From Holothuria scabra (taxonomy: Eukaryota; Echinodermata; Holothuroidea; Aspidochirotida; Holothuriidae): DNA of 64,000 nucleotides. Position 1 is the stretch's first letter. Each line of letters begins with the position of its first letter. The notes beneath the pieces are model-generated. The model did no database searches and was not told the origin of the DNA. It saw only the letters and a list, made by a program, of their open reading frames with translations. Positions 1 through 11,887 of this stretch are shown here, one piece after another. Location: assembly GCA_037179385.1 (NCBI GenBank), contig CM074185.1:51463000-51526999 (forward strand). Direction: 5' to 3'. The translations under genes were made by a program, and so were the position numbers.

Positions 1-210
1 ATGGGTTGTTTCTTTTGTCAACTTAACAGATTGCGACTGGACCCGCATTGGTTTACTACCTGGTTTTCCATGCCCGAAGACAAATTAAAATACTTCCAAT
101 TTAGGTTTATACATAGGGTACTCCCGCTTAATAAATTTCTTCTTCTGATGGAGAAGTCCGAATCCCCATATTGTACTTGGTGTGAGGAGGAAGAAGAAAC
201 ACATTTTTAA
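1..210 (+). pseudogene. LINE reverse transcriptase C-terminal fragment (zf-RVT-like)
   Basis: The 69-residue frame enters from the window edge. It carries a pattern typical of the zinc-binding region after the reverse transcriptase of non-LTR retrotransposons: an aromatic/basic stretch (FQFRFIHRVLPLN), then SPYCTWCEEEEETHF with a CxxC pair and a trailing His. The frame then stops where a full element would continue with further Cys/His residues. I read it as the 3' end of a decayed LINE on the plus strand. The AT-rich repeat that follows may be its 3' UTR. The family assignment rests on a short motif. Confidence 0.5.
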
Positions 211-549
211 ATGTAAATTGGTAAAAAGTATACCAGATGTGAATACTTTCTTTCGTACATTTAAATTTAATGCTAAAGTGGAACAATAAAAAAAGTAAAA
301 AAAAACAAAAAAAAACAGAATGTTGTAAATTTTTTCGATATCAGAGAAGCATTTGTTTCCTGTGGGAATTTATTTTCAGATTAGCTTTGCAAAACAGGAA
401 GAACTCTGGCATTGCATACTAGATTCGTTGAAATATTTCCATTTGCATTTGAAAAGGATATCACATTTATGTTATTTGTATATTATACCACGATGGCTAT
501 ACTGTATGTATATAATTTGAACACTACTAATGAAGAATAAAAGGAAAAA

Positions 550-1190
550 ATGTTTAAACTATTTTAAATGATTATTTTTCGTGTTATTTTTTATAAATTA
601 TGTTTTTTTGGCCGCCATTTTGTGATTTCCGCCATCTTGGTTAGATTGAGGTCCTTCAAAAAACTATCAGAAATAAAGTGTAGAAAATATCCTATAATCT
701 CATATCAAAGTATTCAGTAGTTTTGATTGAAATGTAGTTTTGATGATTTTTTTTTGTATTTCATTGTAAATTGACAAAATTATCGCATTGGCGGCCATTT
801 TACTTTTCCGTCATCTTGGCTGACCTCAAAAAAGAACAAAATTGTTGTCAAAATATAATTTCAATTCATATGTAGTAAAATATGGCCAGATTTAAAGGGC
901 AGCTATTTTTAAATTATTTTTAATGATTATTTTTCATATTATTTTTTATGAATTATGATTGTCATTTTGGCAGCCAATTTGTTATTTCCGCCATCTTGGT
1001 TAAGTTGAGGTCCTGCAAAAACTATCAGAAATAAAGTGTAAAAAATATGATATAATCCGATACCAGAATATTTAGAATTTTTGATTGAAATGTATTCTTA
1101 ATGAATTTGTTTGTATTTTTTCAACTTTGTTTCTCAATTTTTTCCACTCTTTGGCGGTTGATCTACTTCCGTTTGTCACAGACATAAATG
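550..1190. repeat. Two-copy ~345-bp direct repeat with YY1-like motifs
   Basis: Positions 550-897 and about 898-1190 are diverged direct copies. Both contain an ATGATTATTTTTC...TTATTTTTTAT block, then CCGCCATCTTGG, a GAGGTCCT...AAAACTATCAG block and AGAAATAAAGTGTA. Unit 1 has GCCGCCATTTTG (about 611) and GGCGGCCATTTTA (about 791). Unit 2 has CCGCCATCTTGG at about 988. No coding frame is present. It may be the 3' UTR of a LINE. Confidence 0.6.
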
Positions 1191-3060
1191 TATAGAAAAT
1201 AATTGAATATTTGGTGTTTAAATATGCAAGGGATGTCTATATAAAACGTTCCATGTTGTTAACAGTGTTCTGTACAATTGAATTCCGGGTAGAAATGGCT
1301 GTATCGAAATGGGTGTACCACATTTTGGGCATCGTTCAAAATTGGTGTACTGCACGTTAACACTACACCATCAATTTAGTTGTCGAGGCAGTCCTACAGA
1401 TATTTTCGTCAATCACGCAACGAGTGATTGTCTAGAATTAATAATCAGTGATAGCATGATCCCACAGAGCGTTAGCTGCGCCCTGCGAGGCGTCACCTCT
1501 ACCATTGAGATTGCTTTACGATACCAAAGAGGACAAATATAGCAACGGTTAGGGTATTTACTTCGCGAAATAAAATTTGCACGTGAAGCTGATAGCATTG
1601 ACTTACCGTATATAACACAGGGTCGTTACCATGGTTACTGAAACTTGTGCTGAAGGCTTCTCAACAATTTAATTCGGCAATTGAGGTATCTTTAGTGTTG
1701 CCTTAATTTCCACCAACCACCTGTGCACAGATTTTAACATTCCGAGAGTCATATTCCGATTGGTCGGAAAGGGTAGAAATATGTGACGTCATCATATCAA
1801 GGTTGGGTAAAATTTTACCTTAAGTTTGGAGTCTTCGACGCCATGGCCTGAGCAACTCCGTTTATCTCAAATAGCTTTGATCAGAAAGTGATAAAACGTT
1901 TGGTTTACTTTCCTACTTCCGTAATCTTTTCAATTTTTCAACTTTGAAGATGGGACATTTTACTCGTATAGCAGTAAGTATTGATCAAACCTATATACAA
2001 CTTTTTACTAACTTCAACTCAGATTGCAAATTGCTGAGGTTTATGATCGAACAATCCTTTGCACTTTTGGAGGTGGTGTAATAGATCTCAGATTTAATTC
2101 AACCTAAATCAGTGAGCGTATAATTACTGTTGAAACGAATATACTATAGTGACTTCATTGTGGAGATATACTTGTTTCTTTTTCAAATAATCTTGCAACA
2201 TACCGCCAAACTTCCCAATGTCTCTAAGAAACCTTAGAACTAAACATTTGAAATGCGATTGAATTATTTTTTATAGAAAATAGAGATCTGTTAGTTGATA
2301 AACGTGATTTGTCCAGGGTCGCATTTCGGCTAAGTCCAATGATAAAATTAAATGTGTAGCCTTTGAAGGTCCAATTAAGTTCGGACCTTAACGAAATTTC
2401 ATTTGTTATAAGCAGTTTGTGCATTTTACTTTATTATAAATCATTTCAAGTGGCGTTGGACAGGGACGTTTACCCTCTTTTTGTAGTATGAGGACAAGGT
2501 TTACCTCACTTGCATGTTTTACTACGTTACGTTGTTAAATATTTCTTCCGCTCAACTAAATATCAAATATGAGAGCAGGAGTCAGACAATTGAAAAACAA
2601 TTGTTTAACAATGAAGAGCGTGTGTCCAATAACATGTCACGATTCAATGACGGAGCTAAAATACAGATAAAAGAGTACAAACATAATAGCACAGGTTCTG
2701 AATCCTTTCACTTTTTTAAAGTTCCTAAGTAGTATCTAATAATAAAATACTGTGTTTAAAGCGGTGTCAATAACCGCAAAGAGATGATAACTTTAGAACA
2801 AGCATCGGCGGAAAAGTTAGCCTGGTTGAAAATAAGCCATCATGGCTAATTACTTTTTATTTTCTATAATTAGTGCATCCTCCTTCTGCAATAAGATTTA
2901 GGTCCTTGAATCAAACACGAAATGTCCAATAAATAGAGCCTTCTATAAAAGCAATTTCATATGGCTGTGGGAAAGAGCTTTGAGGTGCATCATTTCCCAA
3001 ACGAGAAAATTCCGTGAATGAAAACGACACACCAGACTCTTTTCCTGGCAAAATTTGTAG
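1191..3060. other. Gene-free stretch
   Basis: Frames are short and show no recognisable domain. I see no repeat family shared with the rest of the window here. Confidence 0.4.
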
Positions 3061-3061
3061 C

Positions 3062-3226
3062 TTAGCCAGGATTGCGTCGAGGGGGGGGTTGGGGCACTAC
3101 ATTAGGGAAAAATCTAAGGATAGAGAGAAAAAAATCGCTATTTTAGGTGTTTTTTTACATTGCGAGGTTGAGTCAGGGGAAGGGGGGTTAACCCCAAAAA
3201 CATCCCCGTGGTTACGCCACTGGGCA
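3062..3226 (-). mobile_element. hAT-like G-rich MITE (CAGTGGCG end)
   Basis: Read on the minus strand it begins CAGTGGCGTAACCACGGGG and contains G-rich blocks (GGGGTTAACCCC, a run of Gs at the far end). The same CAGTGGCG start recurs at 14492, 17667, 23955 and 63245. CAG...CTG ends followed by GC-rich sequence are typical of non-autonomous hAT elements. A clear 8-bp target duplication was not identified. Confidence 0.4.
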
Positions 3227-3844
3227 CAATACTTTGTGTAAGTAGGCTACACCCCTTCATGATATCCGTTTTAAACTGCTATATGGAAAAGGGTATAACC
3301 ACACTTGCAAGAAACCGTGAAATCGTATAGTTTAAGACAAACCCTTTCGGCCCCTAACATGTTATCCTTTAATATACTGAGCCGAGTTATATGATGTAAG
3401 CTTAATCATATTTTCCATGTTAGCTTAGGCAACTTGCTTCTGTATTGCTATAACTTGAATTTGTTTTTCAATTTGTTTCACAAACATAATTTTCATTAAG
3501 CAATTACTCTTTATTTTTTCTTCCTACGCGAAAGACAATTTTTTTTTAATATGTGTGTTGCAGTAGATCATGTCTAGAAATAGAATGTAACGGACCAATG
3601 ACGTAAGGTGTAAAGGTCCCGAGGTTCGTCACATTTAGTCTTGTGTTCATTCCTGGTATAGCAGGCTTTACGGAGCAGGACTGCTTCTGTCGTGGGGGGC
3701 GCTGAAAATGAAATTGTGAAGTGTGGGTCTACAAATGCTGCCAACAGGAGACGTTTTGTGAATAGCTTACACACTTATGAACCGGGAACCCATCGAAAAC
3801 TGGGGACAGTCCCCATTTTAAATCATAATTTTAAAAATACCCTT

Positions 3845-5966
3845 AGGCTGTATTCGACACCCTGTTCTGGAACAGAGAACAGTGTTCTCGTGCGCGTCGA
3901 TCACGGAAGAACACGTTCGCGAACTGTTCTTGCACCTAAATCTCACACCACCTCGCCGGGTGGTGCAGCTATGGCAAGCCGTTTTAACATTTACCTCGCA
4001 ATTTCACTTAAGTGGAATGCATTTCACTTAAGTGGAATACAATTCCACTTAAGTTAAATTGAATTCCACTTAAGTGGAATACATTTCACTTAAGTAAAAT
4101 GTATTCCACTTAAGTGAAATTGCATTCCACTTAAGTGAAATTGAATTCCACTTAAGTGGAATTCATTCCACTTAAGTAAAATGTATTCCACTTAAGTGAA
4201 ATTGCATTCCACTTAAGTGAAATGCATTCCACTTAAGTCAAATGCATTTCACTTAAGTGGAATGCATTCCACTTAAGTGGAATTCAATTTCACTTAAGTG
4301 GAATTCAATTCCACTTAAGCGGAATTCAATTCGACTTAAGTGGAATTCAATTTCACTTAAGTGGAATGACATGGATCGCTACCGTATTTCACTTAAGCTA
4401 AATTCTATTTCACTTAAGCTGAATTGAATTCCACCTAAGTCGAATTGAATTTCACTTGAGTGGAATTGAATTCCGCTTAAGTGAAATTGAATTCCACTTA
4501 AGTGGAATGCAATTCCACTTAAGTGGAATTCAATTCTATTCGACTTAAGCGAAATGTGATTGGTCCAATTCTATTCGACTTCAGTGAAATGTGATTGGTC
4601 AGCTCCCAGGAGGCTTTCTGGTGGATATCGGGATTTTGAGCATGCATCCCTGCAATCCTGTATAATAACTTATCGCGCGAGGCTAGCTGTGGCTGGTTCT
4701 TACGTAATACCCCACGTGAACATTCGTCAATCTATGGCCAAGTGGAAATTATTTCACTTAAGCTAAATGTGTTGAACCGTCGTTCTATTTTGCTTAAGCT
4801 AAATGCTATTTCACTTAAGTGAAATTGTATTCCACTCAAGTAAAATTGAATTCCACTTAAGTGAAATAGCATTTCACTTAAGCGGAATTGCGTTTAGCTT
4901 AAGTTGAATTGTATTTCACTTAAGTGAAATAGCTCGGTTATTCGACTTAAGCAAAACGTAATTTCACTTAAGTGGAATACAATTCCACTTAAGTGAAATT
5001 GTATTCCACTTAAGTGGAATACACTCTACTTAAGTGGAATACATTTCACTTAAGTGGAATACATTTCACTTAAGTGGAATTGTATTCCACTTAAGTGAAA
5101 TGCATTCCACTTAAGTGGAATACATTTCACTTAAGTCAAATGTATTTAACTTAAGTGGAATTGTATTCCACTTAAGTGAAATGTATTTCACTTAAGTGGA
5201 ATTGCGAGGTAAATGTTAAAACGGCTTGCCTCGCAATTCCACTTAAGTGAAATGTGTTCCACTTAAGTGGAATACATTTCACTTAAGTGGAATTGTATTC
5301 CACTTAAGTGAAATGCATTCCACTTAAGTGAAATGCATTCCACTTAAGTGGAATACAATTCCACTTAAGTGGAATTCATTTCACTTAAGTGAATTGCATT
5401 CCACTTAAGTGGAATGCATTTCACTTAAGTGGAATTGTATTCCACTTAAGTGGAATACATGTCACTTAAGTGGAATTGAATTCCACTTAAGTGAAATGTG
5501 TTCCACTTAAGTGGAATACATTTCACTTAAGTCAAATGTATTTAACTTAAGTGGAATTGTATTCCACTTAAGTGAAATGTATTTCACTTAAGTGGAATTG
5601 CGAGGTAAATTTTAAAACGGCTTGCCATATGCAGCGAGAACGAACAGTAAACAAGATGGCGGATATAGCTTCTCATGGAAGGAATTTAAAGAATTATCAG
5701 TAGCACAATGACTGATCTTGAGCAGGACATGTATCCAAGAGGAATAAATCACTAGTGTAACAGTCTTTAGGACTTATCATGAAAATTAAACGAAGTAAGT
5801 GGTGAAAGCAAGACACGGTACGGCGGCACGTTAGGCCGACATGCACAAGAGTGACGTATACCCATGGTAACTATCCCTGAATGAGTTCGACACTACAGAA
5901 GGGATTCCCATGTTCTCAGCTGAGCATGTTCCGGAAGAGTCAAGAACTCGGTGTCGAATACAGCCT
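3845..5966. mobile_element. TIR element filled with palindromic satellite
   Basis: The left end reads GGCTGTATTCGACACC (from 3847) and its exact reverse complement GGTGTCGAATACAGCC closes the unit near 5965. The left end is preceded by TTA and the right is followed by TCA, suggesting a decayed 3-bp target duplication as in PIF/Harbinger elements. A second inverted pair lies inside: GCAAGCCGTTTTAACATTTA near 3975 is complementary to sequences at 5207-5232 and 5596-5625. No transposase frame is visible. Nearly all of the interior is the CTTAAG palindrome array, so this is a non-autonomous fold-back-type element. Confidence 0.65.
4006..5604. repeat. Satellite of ~62 CTTAAG-centred palindromes, period ~20-21 bp
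   Basis: The core unit is TTYCACTTAAGTGRAA, itself a near-perfect palindrome, repeated every 20-22 bp with short variable linkers (TGCA, ACA, TTGTA). By hand count there are about 62 exact CTTAAG cores plus a few mutated ones (CCTAAG, TTGAG, CTCAAG). The array is interrupted by a non-repetitive spacer at about 4556-4740. A block ending at 5233 is duplicated in a block ending at 5625, offset 380 bp, showing recent internal expansion. No protein-coding potential. Confidence 0.85.
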
Positions 5967-8650
5967 CAGTGCTATATGATTTGGTCATGAAGATATCTAT
6001 TGAATTAAAGGCAATATATTAAGATCGGTCCCCTATGAGATGGTGGTGTTTTCCGCCCTCGTTTGCAGGTACGCGTGTGTATCGCGTTACGTTCACAGTT
6101 CCCTGTGGAGAATCACATTACACACTTACAATCACATAACACACTTACAATTATCTTGATAAATATTGATTGATTGAAAAATATTTTGATAAATACTGAC
6201 TGAAAAATATTTTGAGTGACCCCTCTTTTGCTGACATAGGTAGGACATTTGCCTGGCACAGGAAAACTGTCGATATCGAAACAGATTTATCAAAAAATGG
6301 TGTCTCCTAATGACCATAATGAAATTAAAGGTAGATGGTGTGCTTCTACTACTTGGAATGTCAGGAAGTGTTCTTTATCCTGTGATTACAGATTGAAAAA
6401 GTATCTTAGAAATTTAAAGGAAGAGTTTACAAGGTTTGATAATGCAGAGTCCATGAGAAGGGGTTTGAGGGGGTACCCCTACCCTTTTGAAAATTTTTGT
6501 GTTTTTAGAAGGTCTAAGATGCAAAGTGGTTCTTTTTTGAAACATTTATAAGCACATTTAAACACTCATGAGTGCGGGTCATGACGCCCAATAGGGGGTG
6601 CGCTCCTTAACTCGGTCAACCTTTTTCCAAGTGATTTCCTCCGACTAGCTCATTTTTCCTCGACTTCTTCTGAGGTTGGGAACCATTGTCCCGACCCCTC
6701 CATTGTACATGTTAGCTGCTCTCCATCTGTCCCGACGTTTGGTTATGACCGTCGCTTCTTGGCCAGAGTTGGACGGGACTTTAAAGTGTAAGCATACTGA
6801 CAAATCACGTTAGTAAACAATATTGGCCAATATTTAACTAATATTTGACACAGTTGAATTAGCTTCTTACAATATTGAGCCGCTCTGACTAACCTTTGAC
6901 TGATATTCTCTTGTCTATTACTACGGAATTAGTTATCTCTGACACCCTTATATTTGTTTTACACGAAAAACAATTCGTTTTTCTTTACCACACAATGACA
7001 AAAAGAAAACTATGAGGGATCATTTCGGTATGATCTCAATCGTTGAAACTGATGCTCATATCTGCGGTCCACTGTAATTTGAGGTCTTCTTTTCCTTTGA
7101 ACTTGCTTAGCTAGACAGTTACAATGAATAGAAAAAGAAACTTTTAAAAAGTTTCTCTCTTCCAATCAGATTAATTCATTAGATGCTATTAGTAAATGAA
7201 TTCGGCATCTTGCTGGCCTAAAGATCCCGAAAACCTCACATCTCACTAAACTAGAATAATCAGCGGCACTGCACCAGCTGCGGACATTGGGGCATATGCC
7301 ATCACCCCATGCAGTCAGACTCAGAGACGTCGTCCCACAAAAACTCCCTATTCAGGTCTGAAAAAATATACTGTACTTCTGTGCTTTCTGAGACTCAATT
7401 TTTACCCGAAGATACACTAAATTCTCAAAGCTTCCAGGAGATTGGCCATCTGGGACTCCACTAAAGGAACCTTGTTTCCGTTTCCACCACCGTCCTTAAG
7501 GTAGGGGTCCCGAACTCCACCCGCGAGAGCTGCAAGCAAAACAATTACCCCAGCAATTTTCTTTGCCCTCAGTTTACCCCATCTTTTCTGAAATCCTTGT
7601 GCTGCCACAGACTTTGGCTTAATGAACGATACAGCTTGTCGATAATTCTTCAAGATTTTAATCAATTTGCATGAAACGTAATTAATGATATAGGATAAAG
7701 CTTGTTAAGGATCCAAAAGGAACGCTACCAACATATTGATAATTAGTCTCACTTTTCCTTTGTTTCATGGGAAAATTGAAACTGTCATCCCATCCAAAAA
7801 CCCTGCGACTTTCACTATCTAATGGTTGTACCCTCGTTTTATATTTGTCTTAAAAATTTCATAAGCAAAATTCGGTGGAAGAACGTAAGATTGTCGTTCA
7901 ACCTAAACATGATCCCTTTTACTATTGTAAAAAGAGGGAAAATATAAAAATAAATATTATTTTCTGCCTAGCTGCTTTGAACAATTTTAATCTCATGCTA
8001 TCGCAGTGCTGGACACATTTAAGCCACCAAATTGTATATTATCTGGGCACGCACTTATATGAAAAGAACCATAAAATATAGAATAAATCGACATAATACT
8101 AAACTTTAATTTCATTACAATTTGCCCCCATTTTCTTCTCCGAATTCCCAAGACAGATATTACATTTTATTCGGTCGTCAATACTCACGATTGGGTGGGT
8201 ATTCCATGTCCTTCTGTCAATTATCAGGCGTCAAACATGACCTTTTCCGTCATCAACCCATATATTTTGCATTGGAGTAGGCTACGACCAATAGTAGGCC
8301 TACTCAAATAAGGGAGCTACTGACCAAATCAAGGACAAAGTTTGTTTAGCCCGTAGAGTTTGTTTTTTGATATTACGAGTTACTGTATTAGGGTTATACT
8401 TGAGTTGTAAGTGAAGGGATGGGAAGGGGTGATTTGGAAGGGGGATGAGGGGGTGGGGGTCGGGCATAGAATGAGGGAGATGAGGGGGATGACATAGGAA
8501 GGAGGATCGGTAAAGTCCCTGATTATCAGAGTACGTCAATGTTTGTTTCTGCTCTTGACTTTTGTTTTTCATGATTTTAAATGGTTTTTGGCTACAGTTT
8601 TTTTTTCAAATTTTGCATTTTCTACAAAAATCCTCGGCCGACATAGATTT
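5640..8650. other. Gene-poor stretch with one G-rich repeat fragment
   Basis: Only short frames occur. Near 6455-6535 there is a GGGGTACCCC...TTTTGAAAATTTTTGTG...AAGATGCAAAGTGG block. It resembles blocks near 14560, 14890, 24050 and 26890, so it belongs to a dispersed G-rich repeat family. I recognise no gene. Confidence 0.35.
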
Positions 8651-8653
8651 TCT

Positions 8654-8947
8654 TTAAAGGCCCAATTTTCTCATCCCAAACAGTACCAATTTTCCTAACC
8701 TTCTTAATTAAGCCCCCCCCCCCCAATTGTCTAAAATTCACCCTCATATACATTTTATTGCTTCAGGGAAATATAGAAAGCTCAATGTGTATAATCAAAA
8801 CACTATCAGAAGAGTTCGTGCTTTGTAATATAAGTTTTGGTACTCTGCATTGTTTGAATTGCAGTCAATCAAAAAGCTGAGCCAATTGAGAGTTTCTGTT
8901 ACCCTATACTAGAAGTGTAGTTTGGGGTGAGAGGATTGTCCCTTTAA
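8654..8947. mobile_element. TTAA-flanked MITE, copy 1
   Basis: The left end reads TTAAAGGCCCAATTTTCTCA and the right end, reverse-complemented, reads TTAAAGGGACAATCCTCTCA, about 294 bp apart. TTAA at both ends fits the target site of piggyBac- or Kolobok-type transposons. A related copy lies at 38985-39263 and a much larger relative at 24991-26744. It contains a C15 run near 8709 and no gene. Confidence 0.6.
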
Positions 8948-9082
8948 TCTTTATCCTCAACCGCATTAAATACAGACAGACTCCCTTTTCCGGCTGAGTA
9001 TGACATATATGATGAGATGCTAAACTCATTGAGAATGTGACATGCAGTGCATGTTTGCGAATGTATGCTTGCGTGCGGAGGC

Positions 9083-9184
9083 TTTTTTTTTCTAAAAGTC
9101 CCCTTGACTCTCTGGCGAAGAGCCAAGGGGTGAAAACCAAACATTTACTCCCGGAGGAGTTCTGCTCCCTTTAGGAGCTAAACG
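9083..9184. mobile_element. 100-bp hairpin retroposon, copy 1
   Basis: The sequence from TTTTCTAAAAGTCCCC to GGAGCTAAACG matches the insertion at 16981-17080 with only a few differences. It contains two complementary blocks: CCCCTTGACTCT paired with AGAGCCAAGGGG, and CTCC...GGAG pairs further on. No flanking duplication was found at this copy. Confidence 0.6.
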
Positions 9185-10430
9185 TCCCAAATGGACAGGT
9201 ACGCCCTCTAAGGGCAAACATGTGTGGTCCTGCTCTAGACTGGTTGAATAGAACAAAAGCCACACCCTGGATGCAGTTTAACGTCATGCCCAGGACGCTG
9301 AAGGCTTGTTAATTGGGACCACCGCCTACGTACTTTTGTTTCGTAGGATAGCAAAGGAAAAATCGGAACTTGTAGTATGTTTGTTCCAAAATCATGGAGT
9401 TGCTAGAATATCCCTGGTTAGGATCATGGATAGGCTTAGGGGTATGTGAATCTTGAAGCGATGTTTGACATTATGTTTCAATCCCGGTGTCAGAATTACA
9501 TGAAAAGTGTGAAACCTGTTTTATTTGTTTGGGATTAGGAATGTGGTCTATTCCCAAGAAATTAAATGGACCATATGAATGAAATTCCTCTCGAGGCAAT
9601 GTTATTGAATAATTACAAATGTCTCGGTACTCTAATATTTTTGCGGGGCACGTAGTTACGGTCTTGAAAATACAAACACATGTACTGACAACATCAAGTA
9701 TTTTTTGACACCCATGAAGACAGAGCAGGCTCGACTTGACCTTCGAAATTGCCTCCCCTTTTCTCTGCATTTTTTTTTACTTAAAACGGAGACACTAGGC
9801 AGTTACTAGATTCATAACGCATATTATTTTAAAAGAGGTATGGCTGCAAATGTCTAGCTGCGGTAATCTCCCGAGTGAAAAAAAAATGTTTAAACGTTTG
9901 TAACATTACTGTAATAACATAAACAAAATTACAAATCAACAAAGAGAGAAAATAAAATAACTATTGTAAATTTTCGAAAATAACTGACCTCACGTTTTGC
10001 TTCTTCGAATTCTTTATTTATTCCTTGTTTGCAAGTTTGAACATTTTACAGTGTGAGATATAACTACGGAGCCATGTCTATTGCAACATTACGAATCATT
10101 GTAGAAAAAGTGTGTAAGAAACGGTGGTAATGCACTTTCTAGTGTGTTGTATGAAACGAAGACAAAAGAAAAGGCAATAAATAGACGGTGGACATCATAA
10201 AGACATGTTTTGAAAACATGCTATAAGTGTAGCGTCATGACCCCACAGTGACATCCTGCCGTACGTAAGAGAATAAAATCTGGAAGGAATTTTGTAAAAT
10301 AACTTGAGGGAAAACAAGGTGGATTTCGGGTTAACTTAAGTATTGTCAAATGTTGCCCAGAAAATGTTAAACACATGTGGAATTTTTTCAGATATGTTTA
10401 TAAAATGCAAAAGCAGTAACGGTAATTTTT

Positions 10431-10646
10431 CACTGGATGCCGGAAGTCGTTTATATTCTATAATCTCAGAATCATTCGTGTGGTAGTAAGGTTTTCAAAC
10501 TCTTAAAAGAGATAGAATTAAAAAAAAAAACAAAGAAATAGGAAAAGAAGAAACACACAAAAAAGGTTTTCACTGGATGTTGGAAGTCTCTTATGTTAGT
10601 TACGGAAGTTTAGAAACGTTCGTGTGGTGGTCAGATTTTCCAACTC

Positions 10647-10650
<4 letters not shown>
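10431..10650. repeat. Diverged ~80-bp duplication beside microsatellite
   Basis: CACTGGATGCCGGAAGTC...TTCGTGTGGTAGT (10431-10510) is repeated in diverged form at 10569-10645 as CACTGGATGTTGGAAGTC...TTCGTGTGGTGGT. The copies are separated by an A-rich stretch. The second copy runs straight into the GAAA array, so the array probably expanded from the A-rich tail of this duplicate. Confidence 0.6.
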
Positions 10651-11129
<479 letters not shown>

Positions 11130-11132
11130 TCG

Positions 11133-11777
11133 ATGGATGGATGGATGGATGGATGGATGGATGGATGGATGGATGGATGGATGGATGGATGGATGGATGG
11201 ATGGATGGATGGATGGATGGATGGATGGATGGATGGATGGATGGATGGATGGATGGATGGATGGATGGATGGATGGATGGATGGATGGATGGATGGATGG
11301 ATGGATGGATGGATGGATGGATGGATGGATGGATGGATGGATGGATGGATGGATGGATGGATGGATGGATGGATGGATGGATGGATGGATGGATGGATGG
11401 ATGGATGGATGGATGGATGGATGGATGGATGGATGGATGGATGGATGGATGGATGGATGGATGGATGGATGGATGGATGGATGGATGGATGGATGGATGG
11501 ATGGATGGATGGATGGATGGATGGATGGATGGATGGATGGATGGATGGATGGATGGATGGATGGATGGATGGATGGATGGATGGATGGATGGATGGATGG
11601 ATGGATGGATGGATGGATGGATGGATGGATGGATGGATGGATGGATGGATGGATGGATGGATGGATGGATGGATGGATGGATGGATGGATGGATGGATGG
11701 ATGGATGGATGGATGGATGGATGGATGGATGGATGGATGGATGGATGGATGGATGGATGGATGGATGGATGGATGGA
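11133..11777. repeat. (ATGG)n microsatellite, ~645 bp
   Basis: About 160 perfect ATGG units directly follow the GAAA array, separated by the bases TCG. The array ends about 110 bp before the splice acceptor of the SLC10 exon. Such length and purity imply recent expansion and length polymorphism, or an assembly estimate of copy number. Confidence 0.97.
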
Positions 11778-11861
11778 GGGGGAAGGGAGAGACCCGACTA
11801 GAACATAACAAAGGGTTATTTCTCTATTTGTTGCTCTCTTTGTTGATGAACTAACCACGAC

Positions 11862-11887
11862 ATTTTTCTCTCTTTCCATGTTTACAG
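11862..11887 (+). promoter_or_regulatory. Splice acceptor of SLC10 exon
   Basis: TTTTTCTCTCTTTCCATG followed by TTTACAG precedes the open frame. It defines the exon start and excludes a bacterial-style GTG start. Confidence 0.75.

Noticed and set aside
4006..5604. CRISPR-like or operator array
   Set aside because: Linkers are only 4-6 bp and not unique, and the context is a eukaryotic transposon-like unit.
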